Assembly: GCF_013155125.1 (NCBI RefSeq)
Contig: NZ_CP053564.1
Location: 1,185,501-1,249,500, forward strand
Length of the DNA: 64,000 nt
From: Pseudonocardia broussonetiae
Lineage (GTDB): Bacteria; Actinomycetota; Actinomycetes; Mycobacteriales; Pseudonocardiaceae
Direction: 5' to 3'
Position numbers and translations under genes: made by a program. Below the pieces are notes generated by a model. It searched no databases. It saw only the letters and a list, made by a program, of their open reading frames with translations, and was not told the DNA's origin. This document shows, in pieces, positions 44,029 through 53,271 of this stretch (positions are counted from its first letter, which is position 1; the number at the start of each line of letters is the position of its first letter).

Positions 44029-45648
44029 ATGATGCGCACCACGGTCCCCGCCCTCCTCGACGCCCGCGCCGCCGACGCTCCGGAGCAGGGCATCGCCTTC
44101 CCGGACGGGAGGGCGTCCTACCCCGAGCTGGCGGACCGGACGCGGCGGCTCGCGGCCGCGCTGTGGGCCCACGGCGTCCGCCCGGGCGACCGGGTGGGCG
44201 TGCTCCTGCACGGCAGCCTCGACAGCGTCCTGACCTGGCTCGCCGCGTCCCGGATCGGCGCCGTCGCGGTGCCGGTCAACGTGCGGTTCCGCGCCGCGGA
44301 GCTGCGCCGGCTCCTCGACGACGCCGACCTGGCCGTGCTGCTGACCGGCGGCGCCTTCGCCGGGGTCCTCGACGAGGCGCTCGCGGAGCTCGGCGGGGGC
44401 GCGCCGCCCGTGGTCGTGCTCGACGACGGGCCGGCGCCGGTGGGGGCCACCGGGCGGGCCGCGTTCGAGGCCGCCGCGGACGACGTCGCGGCGGCTGCGG
44501 TCGAGGCCGCGCAGGCCGCGATCGGACCGGACGACCCCGCGGTGATGCTCTACACCTCGGGCACCACGTCCGGGCCGCGCGGCTGCCTGCACAGCCACGC
44601 GTCGCTCGTGCACGTGGGCGCGTCGCTGGCGCGGAGGCTGGAGCTCACGCCCGACGACCGCTTCTGGACGCCCCTGCCGATGTTCCACTGCGGCGGCCTC
44701 GACGTCGCGCTGACGGCGCTGGCCGCCGGCTGCGGGATGGTGCACGTCGGCACGTTCGAGCCGGGCCGCGCGCTGCGCCAGCTCGTCGAGGAGCGCTGCA
44801 CCGTCGCGTTCCCGGCGTTCGAGACGATCTGGCTCCCGGTCCTGGACCACCCGGACTTCGCCGCGGCAGACCTGTCGGCGCTGCGGCTGGTGCTCAACGT
44901 CGGCAGCCCGGAGCGGATGCGCTCGATGCAGGCCCGGCTGCCGCACGCGGTGCAGCTCTCCTGCATGGGCATGACCGAGTCGATGGGCTTCTGCTGCGTC
45001 GGCTCGCCGGCCGATCCGGCCGAGCGCCGGGCCACCACGTGCGGGACGCCGCTGCCCGGCATGGAGGTCCGGGTGGTCGACCCGGCGACCGGCGCCGAGG
45101 TGCCGCCCGGCACGCCCGGCGAGTTCCGGTTCCGCGGGGTCTCCCGGATGCTGGCCTACCACCGCGACCCGGAGCTCACGGCGCGGCGCATCGACGCCGA
45201 CGGCTGGTTCGCCTCCGGCGACCAGGTCGTCGCCGACGGGACGGGTGCGCTGCGCTTCCTCACCCGGCTCGACGACCGCCTCAAGATCGGTGGCGAGAAC
45301 CTGGCGGCGACCGAGCTGGAGGGCTTCCTGTGCGAGCACCCCGCGGTCGGGATCGTGCAGGTCGTGGGGGCCCCCGACGCCCGCTACGGCGAGGTGGCCG
45401 CCGCGTTCGTGCAGCTGCGTCCCGGAGCCTCCGCGACCGAGCAGGACATCGTCGACCACTGCCTCGGCCGCATCTCCACGTTCAAGGTCCCCCGCTACGT
45501 CCGGTTCGTCGCCGACGGCGAGTGGCCGATGTCGGGGACGAAGGTGCAGAAGTTCCGGCTCCGGGCCCGGATCGCCGAGGAACTGGCCGCCCGCGGCGTC
45601 ACCGAGGCCCCGCGGATGGTCGCCCCACCCCCGTCCGGAGGGCGATGA
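44029..45648 (+). CDS. Acyl-CoA synthetase / AMP-dependent ligase
   Basis: A 539-aa adenylate-forming ligase. The start at ATG 44029 has GGGAGG at optimal distance. The P-loop is MLYTSGTTSGPRGCLHSHAS, with SGPRG in place of the more usual GxPKG, so Arg replaces Lys in the loop. The rest is standard: GMTESMGF, WFASGDQVV, RLDDRLKIGGENLAATELEG, and GTKVQKFRLR as the C-terminal Lys region. It is followed 4 bp later by the molybdoenzyme. Its closest paralogue in the window is the ligase at 47832. Confidence 0.88.
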   Translation: MMRTTVPALLDARAADAPEQGIAFPDGRASYPELADRTRRLAAALWAHGVRPGDRVGVLLHGSLDSVLTWLAASRIGAVAVPVNVRFRAAELRRLLDDADLAVLLTGGAFAGVLDEALAELGGGAPPVVVLDDGPAPVGATGRAAFEAAADDVAAAAVEAAQAAIGPDDPAVMLYTSGTTSGPRGCLHSHASLVHVGASLARRLELTPDDRFWTPLPMFHCGGLDVALTALAAGCGMVHVGTFEPGRALRQLVEERCTVAFPAFETIWLPVLDHPDFAAADLSALRLVLNVGSPERMRSMQARLPHAVQLSCMGMTESMGFCCVGSPADPAERRATTCGTPLPGMEVRVVDPATGAEVPPGTPGEFRFRGVSRMLAYHRDPELTARRIDADGWFASGDQVVADGTGALRFLTRLDDRLKIGGENLAATELEGFLCEHPAVGIVQVVGAPDARYGEVAAAFVQLRPGASATEQDIVDHCLGRISTFKVPRYVRFVADGEWPMSGTKVQKFRLRARIAEELAARGVTEAPRMVAPPPSGGR

Positions 45649-45652
45649 CCGC

Positions 45653-47737
45653 ATGGCCACCACCGAGCACCGCACCTACTGCCGCTACTGCATCTCGCTG
45701 TGCGGGCTGCGGGTCACCACCGACGGCGACCGCGTCGTCGAGGTCAGCGGCGACCGGGAGCACCCCGTCTCGGCCGGGTACACCTGCCCCAAGGGCCGCT
45801 CGCTCGGCGCGTTCCACCACCGGCCCGACCGGCTCGACCACCCGGTGCTGCGCCGCGACGGCGAGCTGGTCCGGGTGGGCTGGGAGGAGCTGCTCGACGA
45901 CCTCGCCGGGCGCATCCGCCCGATCATCGAGGAGTCCGGGCCGGACGCGCTCGGCTCCTTCCTCGCCACCGGCGCCGCCTTCGACCCGGCCGGGCGCACC
46001 GCCGGCACCCGCCTGCTGCGGGCACTCGGCTCGCGCAGCGCGTACTCCTCGGCGACGGTCGACACGCCGGGCAAGCCGCTCGTCGCGGAGCTGATGGGCG
46101 GCTACCCGGGCCTGATCCCCGCCGTCGACCACGACCACGCGACGCTCGCGCTGTTCGTCGGCACCAACCCCGTCGTGTCGCACGGGCACCTCAACGCGCT
46201 GCCGATGCCGACCGCCCGCCTGCGGCGGCTCGCCGAGCGCGGCGAGGTCTGGGTGATCGACCCCCGCCGCACGGAGACCGCGAAGCTCGCCACCCGCCAC
46301 CTGGCGGTCCGGCCCGGCACCGACCACGCCGTGCTCGCCTTCCTCGTCCGGGAGCTGCTGCCCGAGGGCGCCGACGCCGCGTACCTCGACGCGCACGCCG
46401 AGGGCGTCGACGAGCTGGCCTCCGCCGTCGCGCCGTTCGACCGCGACACGGCCGCGGCGCTCGCCGGGGTGCCCGCCGACGACCTCGACGACCTGCTGGC
46501 CGCCGTGCGCCGCCACGGCAGGATCGCCGGGCAGACCGGCACCGGCGTGTCCATGTCGGCCACGGCGAACGTGACGGAGTGGCTGCTGTGGGCGCTGCAC
46601 GTCGTCACCGGGTCCTACGACCGCGAGGGCGGGATGTGGTTCCACCCCGGCTTCCTCACCCAGCTCGACCGCCGCCGGCTCCCGCACTCCGACGGCTCCG
46701 CCGCCCCCGGTCCGCGCTCGCGCCCGGAGCTGCCCGGCCGCTACGGCGAGTACCCCGCCGCGGCGCTGGCCGACGAGATCGAGGCGGGGAACCTGCGCGC
46801 GCTGCTGGTCGGCGGGGGCAACCCGATGCTCGCGCTCCCCCAGCCGGAGCGGGTGTCCGCGGCGCTGTCCCGGCTCGACGTGCTCGCCGTCGTCGACGTG
46901 CTGCCCTCCGCCACCACCGCGCTCGCGACCCACCTGCTGCCCGCCGCGGGCCAGCTCGAGCGCGCCGACCTGCCGCTGTTCGTCGACCGCTACGTGCCGC
47001 AGGTGAGCACCCAGTACACCGCCGCCGTCGTCGCGCCGGCCGCGCAGCGGCGGCCGATGTGGTGGGTGTTCGCCCAGCTGGGGCGCCGGCTCGGCGTCGA
47101 CGTGCTGCCCGCGGGACTGGACCCCGACACGGCCACCGACGACGACGTGCTGGCCGCGATCGGCGGGCGCGGGCGGGTCGGGTTCGACGCGCTGCGCGCG
47201 GCCGACGGCCCGGTCCTCGCCGAGCGCGCGGTCTACGGCTGGGTCACCGACCAGCTGCCCGGCGGCCGGTGGCGGCTCGCTCCCCCGGCGCTGGTCGCGC
47301 AGCTCGCCGCCGCCCCGCTCGTCCCGGCCGGGCCCGGCGCGCTGCGCCTGATCCCGCGCCGCCAGATCCGGCACCTGAACTCGCAGCTCACCGACGACGG
47401 CGGGGCGCGGACCGGCCGCGAGGCGGCGGCCGCCGGGCTGCACCCGGCCGACGCGGGCGACCTCGGGATCGCCGACGGCGACCTGGTGGAGCTGCGCAGC
47501 GCCCACGGGAGCCTGCGCTGCGTGGCGCAGGTGGACGACAGCCTGCGCCGCGGCGCGGTCGCCGTGCCGCACGGCTGGGGCGCGCCCGCGGTCGGCGCGC
47601 TGACCTCCGACCGGGCCGACGTCGACCCGCTGACCGGGATGCCGCTGCTCACCGACGTCCCGCTGACCGTCACCCGGGTCCGAGGGGCCCGATCATCTCG
47701 GCGCCGGGTTCCACCTGTTAGGACCATGACAAACTAA
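45653..47737 (+). CDS. Molybdopterin-dependent oxidoreductase with N-terminal [4Fe-4S] domain
   Basis: A 694-aa member of the DMSO reductase superfamily. The N-terminal Fe-S site is CRYCISLCG with Cys10, Cys13, Cys17 and a fourth Cys45 in GYTCPKG. Bis-MGD-binding segments include LFVGTNPVVSHGH and VGGGNPML. The C-terminal guanylate domain includes LNSQLTDDG and DGDLVELRSAHG. No Tat signal is seen, so it should be cytoplasmic. The residue coordinating Mo could not be assigned. It is coupled to an acyl-CoA ligase, unusual company for this family, and may hydroxylate or oxidise a CoA-pathway intermediate or pass electrons to other carriers. The last codons overlap an operator site. Confidence 0.88.
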   Translation: MATTEHRTYCRYCISLCGLRVTTDGDRVVEVSGDREHPVSAGYTCPKGRSLGAFHHRPDRLDHPVLRRDGELVRVGWEELLDDLAGRIRPIIEESGPDALGSFLATGAAFDPAGRTAGTRLLRALGSRSAYSSATVDTPGKPLVAELMGGYPGLIPAVDHDHATLALFVGTNPVVSHGHLNALPMPTARLRRLAERGEVWVIDPRRTETAKLATRHLAVRPGTDHAVLAFLVRELLPEGADAAYLDAHAEGVDELASAVAPFDRDTAAALAGVPADDLDDLLAAVRRHGRIAGQTGTGVSMSATANVTEWLLWALHVVTGSYDREGGMWFHPGFLTQLDRRRLPHSDGSAAPGPRSRPELPGRYGEYPAAALADEIEAGNLRALLVGGGNPMLALPQPERVSAALSRLDVLAVVDVLPSATTALATHLLPAAGQLERADLPLFVDRYVPQVSTQYTAAVVAPAAQRRPMWWVFAQLGRRLGVDVLPAGLDPDTATDDDVLAAIGGRGRVGFDALRAADGPVLAERAVYGWVTDQLPGGRWRLAPPALVAQLAAAPLVPAGPGALRLIPRRQIRHLNSQLTDDGGARTGREAAAAGLHPADAGDLGIADGDLVELRSAHGSLRCVAQVDDSLRRGAVAVPHGWGAPAVGALTSDRADVDPLTGMPLLTDVPLTVTRVRGARSSRRRVPPVRTMTN

Positions 47738-47751
47738 CGGCCGTCTGGTGA
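47734..47751. promoter_or_regulatory. TetR operator upstream of the 47.8-kb ligase operon
   Basis: CTAACGGCCGTCTGGTGA is close to the 39023 site (13 of the first 14 bases match). It overlaps the stop codon of the molybdoenzyme gene and lies about 80 bp before the ligase start. Confidence 0.6.
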
Positions 47752-47831
47752 CATGGGCCACCACTCGCGACGGTGCGACCGGAGGTGTCCGGGGCGCTCG
47801 TCGCGCCCGCCGACGCGCCTCCGGAGGACCC

Positions 47832-49508
47832 GTGAGCACGACGCCCCGCCGGCCCGTGGCGGCTACCACGCTCGGCGACCTGCTGCACCGCCGCGCGGCC
47901 GAGCACCCCGACCGCGAGGCGCTGGTCTTCCCCGCCGAGCGGGCCACGTACGGCGAGCTCGCCGCACGGGCGGAGCTGCTCGCGCGCGGGCTCGTCGGGA
48001 CGGGGGTGCGGCCGGGTGACCGGGTCGGGATCCTGCTCCCGGCGTCGGTCGACCTGGTGGCGCTGCTGTTCGCCGTCACCGACATCGGCGCGGTCGCGGT
48101 GCCGATCAACGCCCGGTTCAAGAGCGCCGAGCTGTCGCAGATCGTCGTCCACTCCGGGATGCGGGTGCTGGTGACCGCCCCGCCCGCCCCCGGCGAGCCC
48201 GACTTCGCCGACCTGCTCACCGCGACCTTCCCCGACCTCGCCGGGGCGCCCGCGGGCGAGCTCGACCTGCCCTCCGCCCCGGAGCTGCGCCGCATCGTGC
48301 ACCTGGGCGGGCCGGGCGGGCCCGGACTCACACCGGGCGCCGACGTCGAGGCGCTCGGGGCGGCCGTCGACCCCGGCACCGTCGCGGCGGCCGCGGCGTC
48401 GGTGCGGGTGCGCGACACCGCGCTGCTGGTCTACACCTCGGGCACCACCGCCTCGGCCAAGGGCGCGATGCTCAGCCACGAGGCCGTCACCCGGCTGGCC
48501 GACGGCATCGCCCACGAGCGCATGCCGCTCACGCCCGAGGACCGCGTGTGGACCGCGATCCCACTGTTCCACGGCGGCGGCATCACCTTCGCGCTCACCT
48601 GCATCACCGCGGGCGCCGCGTTCGTGCACCCGCGGTTCTTCGACCCCACCACGACGCTCGACCTGCTCGTCCGCGAGCGGGTCACGGTCGCGCTCGCCGC
48701 CTTCGAGACGATCTGGCTGCCGGTGCTCGACCGGCCCGACTTCGCCGGGCACGACCTGAGCCGGATCCGCGTGGTGATGGTCGTGGGCGTCGCGGAGCGG
48801 CTGCGCGCGATGGCCGCCCGGCTGCCCGACGCCGTCCACGTGTCCTGCGTGGCGATGACCGAGTCGTCGGCGTTCCTCACCCTCAACCGGCTCGACGACC
48901 CGCTGGAGAAGCGGGTCACGACCGGCGGGCACCCGATGCCCGGCATGCTCTGCCGGGTCGTCGACCCCGAGACGGGTGTGGACCAGCCGCCCGGGACGCC
49001 CGGCGAGCTGCTCTTCCGCGGGCCCAACGCGTTCGACGGCTACTTCCGCGACCCGGAGCTCACCGCGCAGGTCTTCGACGACGAGGGCTGGTTCCGCACC
49101 GGCGACGTCGTCGTGGCCGACGCCGACGGCAGGCTCACGTTCCTCTCCCGGCTCAAGGACATGCTCAAGGTGGGCGGCGAGAACGTGTCGGCCGCCGAGG
49201 TGGAGGGCTTCCTGCTGGGCCACCCGGCCGTGGGCATCGTGCAGGTGGTGGCCGCGCCGGACGCCTACTACGTCGAGGTCCCCGCCGCGTTCGTCCAGCT
49301 CAAGCCGGGCTGCGAGGCCACCGAGCAGGAGATCATCGACTTCTGCGTCGGGCGGATCGCGTCCTACCGCGTGCCGCGCTACGTCCGGTTCGTGACCGAG
49401 TGGCCGATGTCCGGGACGAAGGTGAAGAAGGTCGACCTGCGGGCGCGGATCGCCGAGGAGCTCGCCGCCGCCGGGATCACCGAGGCCGAGCGGGTCTCCT
49501 CCCGGTGA
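47832..49508 (+). CDS. Acyl-CoA synthetase / AMP-dependent ligase
   Basis: A 558-aa ligase from GTG 47832, preceded by GGAGGA. The P-loop is VYTSGTTASAKGAMLSHEA, then AMTESSAFL, WFRTGDVVV, RLKDMLKVGGENVSAAEVEG and the C-terminal Lys in SGTKVKKVDLR. It is highly similar in layout to the 44029 ligase, suggesting duplication for related acids. A longer in-frame start at 47748 has no good ribosome site and would overlap the operator. Confidence 0.9.
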   Translation: MSTTPRRPVAATTLGDLLHRRAAEHPDREALVFPAERATYGELAARAELLARGLVGTGVRPGDRVGILLPASVDLVALLFAVTDIGAVAVPINARFKSAELSQIVVHSGMRVLVTAPPAPGEPDFADLLTATFPDLAGAPAGELDLPSAPELRRIVHLGGPGGPGLTPGADVEALGAAVDPGTVAAAAASVRVRDTALLVYTSGTTASAKGAMLSHEAVTRLADGIAHERMPLTPEDRVWTAIPLFHGGGITFALTCITAGAAFVHPRFFDPTTTLDLLVRERVTVALAAFETIWLPVLDRPDFAGHDLSRIRVVMVVGVAERLRAMAARLPDAVHVSCVAMTESSAFLTLNRLDDPLEKRVTTGGHPMPGMLCRVVDPETGVDQPPGTPGELLFRGPNAFDGYFRDPELTAQVFDDEGWFRTGDVVVADADGRLTFLSRLKDMLKVGGENVSAAEVEGFLLGHPAVGIVQVVAAPDAYYVEVPAAFVQLKPGCEATEQEIIDFCVGRIASYRVPRYVRFVTEWPMSGTKVKKVDLRARIAEELAAAGITEAERVSSR

Positions 49509-49600
49509 CCCCCGACGCGGTCGTGCGGCCGGCCTCGGACCGCTCGCGCACGGTCACGGGCATCGCGCTGCCCGTCGACCTCGGGGCCACGGCCCTGTGA
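49505..49600 (+). pseudogene. 31-codon remnant of an SDR C-terminus
   Basis: The GTG overlaps the ligase stop as GTGA. The mini-ORF reads MTPDAVVRPASDRSRTVTG and then IALPVDLGATAL. The second half is the standard C-terminus of SDR enzymes (SD.SR.VTG..LPVD.G), as in the intact neighbours ITGVTLPVDAG and VTGQRLLVDGGG. The rest of the gene is missing. It looks like the residue of an SDR deletion joined to the ligase operon. Confidence 0.7.
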
Positions 49601-49643
49601 CGACCTGCCCGCTGGGGCGCAGGAACACCGATGGAGGGACGAC

Positions 49644-49955
49644 ATGTACCAGGTCACCGTGCTCTACAACCACCCCGAGGACCCGGCGGCGTTCGACAGG
49701 CACTACCGGGAGGTGCACGCGCCGCTCGCCGCCAAGATCCCCGGGGTGCAGGCGTACACCGCGTCCTGGGCGGGCCCCTCCCCCGACGGGAGCAGCTCGC
49801 CCTACCACCTCGTCGCGACCCTGCAGTTCGCGTCGGCCGAGGCGTTCGCGGCCGGTTTCGGCGGGCCCGAGGGCCAGGCGGCGAACGCCGACCTCGCCAA
49901 CTTCGCGGGCGCGGGGGCGACGATCGTGGCCGGCGAGGCGGAGAGCTTCGCCTGA
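49644..49955 (+). CDS. EthD-family protein
   Basis: A 103-aa small dimeric alpha-beta barrel protein (YQVTVLYNHPEDPAAFDRHY, HAPLAAKIPGVQAYTASW). The DxxYxxxHxPL pattern of EthD is present. EthD is named from the P450 ether-degradation cluster of Rhodococcus. Its biochemical role is unclear, but it recurs next to P450 and BVMO catabolic genes. GGAGGGACGAC precedes the ATG. Confidence 0.87.
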   Translation: MYQVTVLYNHPEDPAAFDRHYREVHAPLAAKIPGVQAYTASWAGPSPDGSSSPYHLVATLQFASAEAFAAGFGGPEGQAANADLANFAGAGATIVAGEAESFA

Positions 49956-50030
49956 CCGGTCCGCGCGGCCGGCGCTCCGGCGCCGGTCGCGCCGACGGCC
50001 CCACTCGACGCCACTCGGACGCTATTCAAA

Positions 50031-50044
50031 CTAACGATTGGTGG
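50031..50044. promoter_or_regulatory. TetR operator upstream of the hydrolase/BVMO operon
   Basis: CTAACGATTGGTGG, the 14-bp form of the shared site. It lies 67 bp upstream of the alpha/beta-hydrolase start. Confidence 0.6.
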
Positions 50045-50111
50045 CTATGGTCGGAGTCACGCCGCCGGGCCAGAACACCGGCCTCGCGTCCGACCCCCAC
50101 GAGGAGGATGC

Positions 50112-51050
50112 ATGGCTCTCGACGCCGCGACCACGCAGTTCCTGACCCAGATGGCCGGGACCGGCATGAAGCCGCTCCACGAGATGACACCCCTGGAGGC
50201 CCGCGGGCTGACCGCGATGCTCGGGGACATGTACGGCCCGGGCCCGGAGATGGCCCGCGTCGAGGACCACGTCGTCGAGGGGCCGGACGGGTCGTTCCCC
50301 GTCCGGGTCCTGGTGCCGGCCGGCACCCCCCGCGGCGTGCTCGTCTACTACCACGGCGGCGGGTGGGTGATCGGCGCCCTCGGCGAGTTCGACACCCTCG
50401 GCCGGACCCTCGCCGAGCGGACCGGCTGCGCCGTGGTCCTGGTCGACTACCGGCTCGCGCCGGAGGACCCCTACCCGGCCGCGGTGCAGGACGCCTGGGC
50501 GGCCGTGCAGTGGGCCGCCGGACGCGTGGAGGACATCGCCGGCTCCCGGGTCCCGCTCGTGGTCGCCGGTGACAGCGCGGGCGGCAACCTGGCCGCGGTC
50601 GTGAGCCGGCGGGCGCGTGACACCGGCGGACCGGCCATCGACCTGCAGGTCCTGGTCTACCCGGTGACCGACTGCGACCTCGACAACGGCTCCTACCGCG
50701 ACCCCGCCAACCAGCTGATGCTCAGCCGCGACAGCATGATCTGGTTCTGGGACCTCTACGCCCCCTCCGCGGCCTCACGGGAGGACCCCGACGCCTGCCC
50801 GGGACGCGCGGCCGACCTCGCCGGGCTCCCCCCGGCGGTCGTGCTCACCGCCGAGCACGACGTGCTGCGCGACGAGGGCGAGGCCTACGCCGCCCGGCTG
50901 CGCGACGCCGGGGTCCCGGTGCAGCAGCGGATGTTCGAGGGCCAGATGCACGGCTTCTTCACGATGGTCAACATCCTGCCCGGCAGCGCCGCCGGCATCG
51001 GCTTCGTCGCCGACGCCGTCCACCAGCACCTGGCCGGGCAGCCGGCCTGA
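50112..51050 (+). CDS. Alpha/beta hydrolase (hormone-sensitive lipase family)
   Basis: A 312-aa esterase/lactonase. The HSL-type oxyanion motif is YYHGGGWVIG, the nucleophile Ser is in AGDSAGGNLAAV, the acid is probably in EHDVLRDEGE and the His in QMHGFFTM. GAGGAGG precedes the ATG at 50112. It directly precedes a Baeyer-Villiger monooxygenase, so the natural inference is hydrolysis of the ester or lactone made by that enzyme. Confidence 0.92.
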   Translation: MALDAATTQFLTQMAGTGMKPLHEMTPLEARGLTAMLGDMYGPGPEMARVEDHVVEGPDGSFPVRVLVPAGTPRGVLVYYHGGGWVIGALGEFDTLGRTLAERTGCAVVLVDYRLAPEDPYPAAVQDAWAAVQWAAGRVEDIAGSRVPLVVAGDSAGGNLAAVVSRRARDTGGPAIDLQVLVYPVTDCDLDNGSYRDPANQLMLSRDSMIWFWDLYAPSAASREDPDACPGRAADLAGLPPAVVLTAEHDVLRDEGEAYAARLRDAGVPVQQRMFEGQMHGFFTMVNILPGSAAGIGFVADAVHQHLAGQPA

Positions 51051-51086
51051 CCGTCCACGACACGACTCGACGAGGAGGAGATCGGG

Positions 51087-52694
51087 ATGCAGGAACGGAT
51101 CGAGGAGTTCGACGCCGTCGTCGTCGGCGCCGGGCTGTCGGGCCTCTACATGCTGCACGAGCTGCGGGGCCAGGGGTTGTCGGTGCGGGTGTACGAGGCG
51201 GGCGACGGGGTCGGGGGCACCTGGTTCTGGAACCGCTACCCGGGCGCGCGCTGCGACGTGGAGAGCATGGAGTACTCGTACTCCTTCTCCCCCGAGCTCG
51301 AGCAGGAATGGGAGTGGACCGAGAAGTACCCGACGCAGCCGGAGATCCTGCGCTACATCGAGCACGTCGCCGACCGCTTCGACCTGCGCCGTGACGTCGT
51401 GCTGCAGACGCGGGTCGAGTCCGCGGTGTTCGACGAGGAGAACGGCCGCTGGACCGTCGCGACCGAGGGCGGCGAGCGCGTGTCGGCGCAGTTCTGCATC
51501 ATGGCCACCGGGTGCCTGTCGACGTCGAAGACGCCCGAGATCCCGGGGCTGGAGACGTTCCAGGGCCGCTGGTACCACACCGGGCACTGGCCGCACGAGG
51601 GCGTCGACTTCACCGGCCTGCGCGTCGGCGTCGTGGGCACCGGCTCGTCGGGCATCCAGTCCATCCCGCTGATCGCCGAGCAGGCCGAGCACCTGACCGT
51701 CTTCCAGCGCACCCCGAACTTCGCCATGCCCGCGGGCAACCGGCCGCTGGACCCGGCGCAGCAGGCCGATCTCAAGGCCCGCTACCCGGAGCACCGGCAG
51801 GCCGCGCGCGAGTCCGGCTTCGGCATCCCGGTGCCGCTGCCCACGCAGTCGGCGCTCGAGGTCGACGCCGCGGAGCGCGACCGGGCCTACCAGGCCGGCT
51901 GGGACAAGGGCAGCCTGGTCTCGATCCTGCTGTCCTACACCGACACCATCGTGGACAAGGCGGCCAACGACACCGCGGCCGAGTTCGTCCGCAACAAGAT
52001 CCGGGAGATGGTGCACGACCCGGAGACCGCGGAGGCGCTCTGCCCGAACGACCACCCGTTCGGCACCAAGCGGCCGTGCCTGGACACGAACTACTTCGCG
52101 ACGTTCAACCGGCCGAACGTCGACCTCGTCGACGTCCGCCGGACGCCGCTGCAGGAGATCACCCCGACCGGCCTGCGCACCTCCGACCGGGAGTACGCGT
52201 TCGACGCGCTCGTGTTCGCGACCGGGTTCGACGCCATGACGGGTGCGCTCACGTCCATCGACATCCGGGGGCGGGACGGGGTCCGGCTCAAGGAGCGCTG
52301 GGCCGAGGGCCCGCGGGCCTACCTCGGCCTCGGCGTCGCCGGCTTCCCGAACCTGTTCACGATCACCGGTCCGGGCAGCCCGTCGGTGCTGTCGAACATG
52401 ATGGTCTCCATCGAGCAGCACGTGGAGTGGATCTCCGAATGCGTCGCCTTCCTCCGCGAGCGCGGGCACTCCACGATCGAGGCGACCGAGGACGCCCAGG
52501 ACGCCTGGGTCCAGCACGTGCAGGACGCCGGCAACATGACGCTCTACCCCACCGCCAACTCCTGGTACATGGGGGCGAACGTCGAGGGCAAGCCGCGGGT
52601 GTTCATGCCCTACATCGGGGGGGTGGGGGTGTACCGCCAGAAGTGCGACGACGTCGCGGCCAAGGGCTACGAGGGCTTCGCCCTCGCCGAGTGA
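51087..52694 (+). CDS. Type I Baeyer-Villiger monooxygenase (FAD/NADPH)
   Basis: A 535-aa flavin monooxygenase converting ketones to esters or lactones. The first Rossmann motif is VVVGAGLSGLYML, then GVGGTWFWNRYPGARCDVES. The BVMO fingerprint FQGRWYHTGHWP (F158 onward, FxGxxxHTxxW) and the second Rossmann motif GVVGTGSSGIQSI are all present. Cyclohexanone monooxygenase-like enzymes have this size. It lies between the hydrolase and a VOC protein in one operon. Confidence 0.95.
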   Translation: MQERIEEFDAVVVGAGLSGLYMLHELRGQGLSVRVYEAGDGVGGTWFWNRYPGARCDVESMEYSYSFSPELEQEWEWTEKYPTQPEILRYIEHVADRFDLRRDVVLQTRVESAVFDEENGRWTVATEGGERVSAQFCIMATGCLSTSKTPEIPGLETFQGRWYHTGHWPHEGVDFTGLRVGVVGTGSSGIQSIPLIAEQAEHLTVFQRTPNFAMPAGNRPLDPAQQADLKARYPEHRQAARESGFGIPVPLPTQSALEVDAAERDRAYQAGWDKGSLVSILLSYTDTIVDKAANDTAAEFVRNKIREMVHDPETAEALCPNDHPFGTKRPCLDTNYFATFNRPNVDLVDVRRTPLQEITPTGLRTSDREYAFDALVFATGFDAMTGALTSIDIRGRDGVRLKERWAEGPRAYLGLGVAGFPNLFTITGPGSPSVLSNMMVSIEQHVEWISECVAFLRERGHSTIEATEDAQDAWVQHVQDAGNMTLYPTANSWYMGANVEGKPRVFMPYIGGVGVYRQKCDDVAAKGYEGFALAE

Positions 52695-52722
52695 GGCCGG
52701 CACGCCGGTACCCGGGAGCACC

Positions 52723-53271
52723 GTGACGGGGCCCGTGCCGGACCTGGCGGACCTGCCGGACGGCATCACCGGACTGCGGTGCGTCGACCACATCGCGGTC
52801 GCCACCCGCTCGATCGCCGACGCGCACCGCCTCTACGGCGGTGTGCTCGGCGGGCGGTTCATGAACGGGGGCGACTACGCCGGCACGGGCATCCGCACGC
52901 TCCAGCTCCGGCTGGCGGGCGGGATGAAGGTCGAGCTGCTGCAGCCGACGGACCCGTCGTCCTACCTCGCCGCGTACCTGGAGAAGCGCGGCGAGGGGCT
53001 GCACCACGTCACCCTGCTGTTCGACGACGTGGAGCGGGCGATCGGGGCGTTCTCCTCCCAGGGGTACGAGCTCGTCGACGTCGACCTGCGCCGGCCCGCC
53101 TGGCGGGAGGCCTACGTGCGGCCGCGCTCGGCGTTCGGCACGCTGCTGCAGCTCGTGGACTCGACCGTGCGCTGGGACGTGCCGGTGCCGGGGATCACCG
53201 CCCAGCAGGTGCTGGCCGGTGACGTCGTGTGGGACGAGGAGACCGAGCTGCCCCGGCTCCGGGGCGGCTAG
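52723..53271 (+). CDS. VOC-family protein
   Basis: A 182-aa protein from GTG 52723 with VOC modules (LRCVDHIAVATRSIADAHRLY and EGLHHVTLLFDDVERAIGAF). The His/Glu metal ligands of methylmalonyl-CoA epimerase-like VOC enzymes appear as DHIAV, KVELLQ, and LHHVTL. It is a candidate epimerase or isomerase in the pathway. The stop overlaps the convergent LLM gene by 4 bp. Confidence 0.82.
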   Translation: MTGPVPDLADLPDGITGLRCVDHIAVATRSIADAHRLYGGVLGGRFMNGGDYAGTGIRTLQLRLAGGMKVELLQPTDPSSYLAAYLEKRGEGLHHVTLLFDDVERAIGAFSSQGYELVDVDLRRPAWREAYVRPRSAFGTLLQLVDSTVRWDVPVPGITAQQVLAGDVVWDEETELPRLRGG

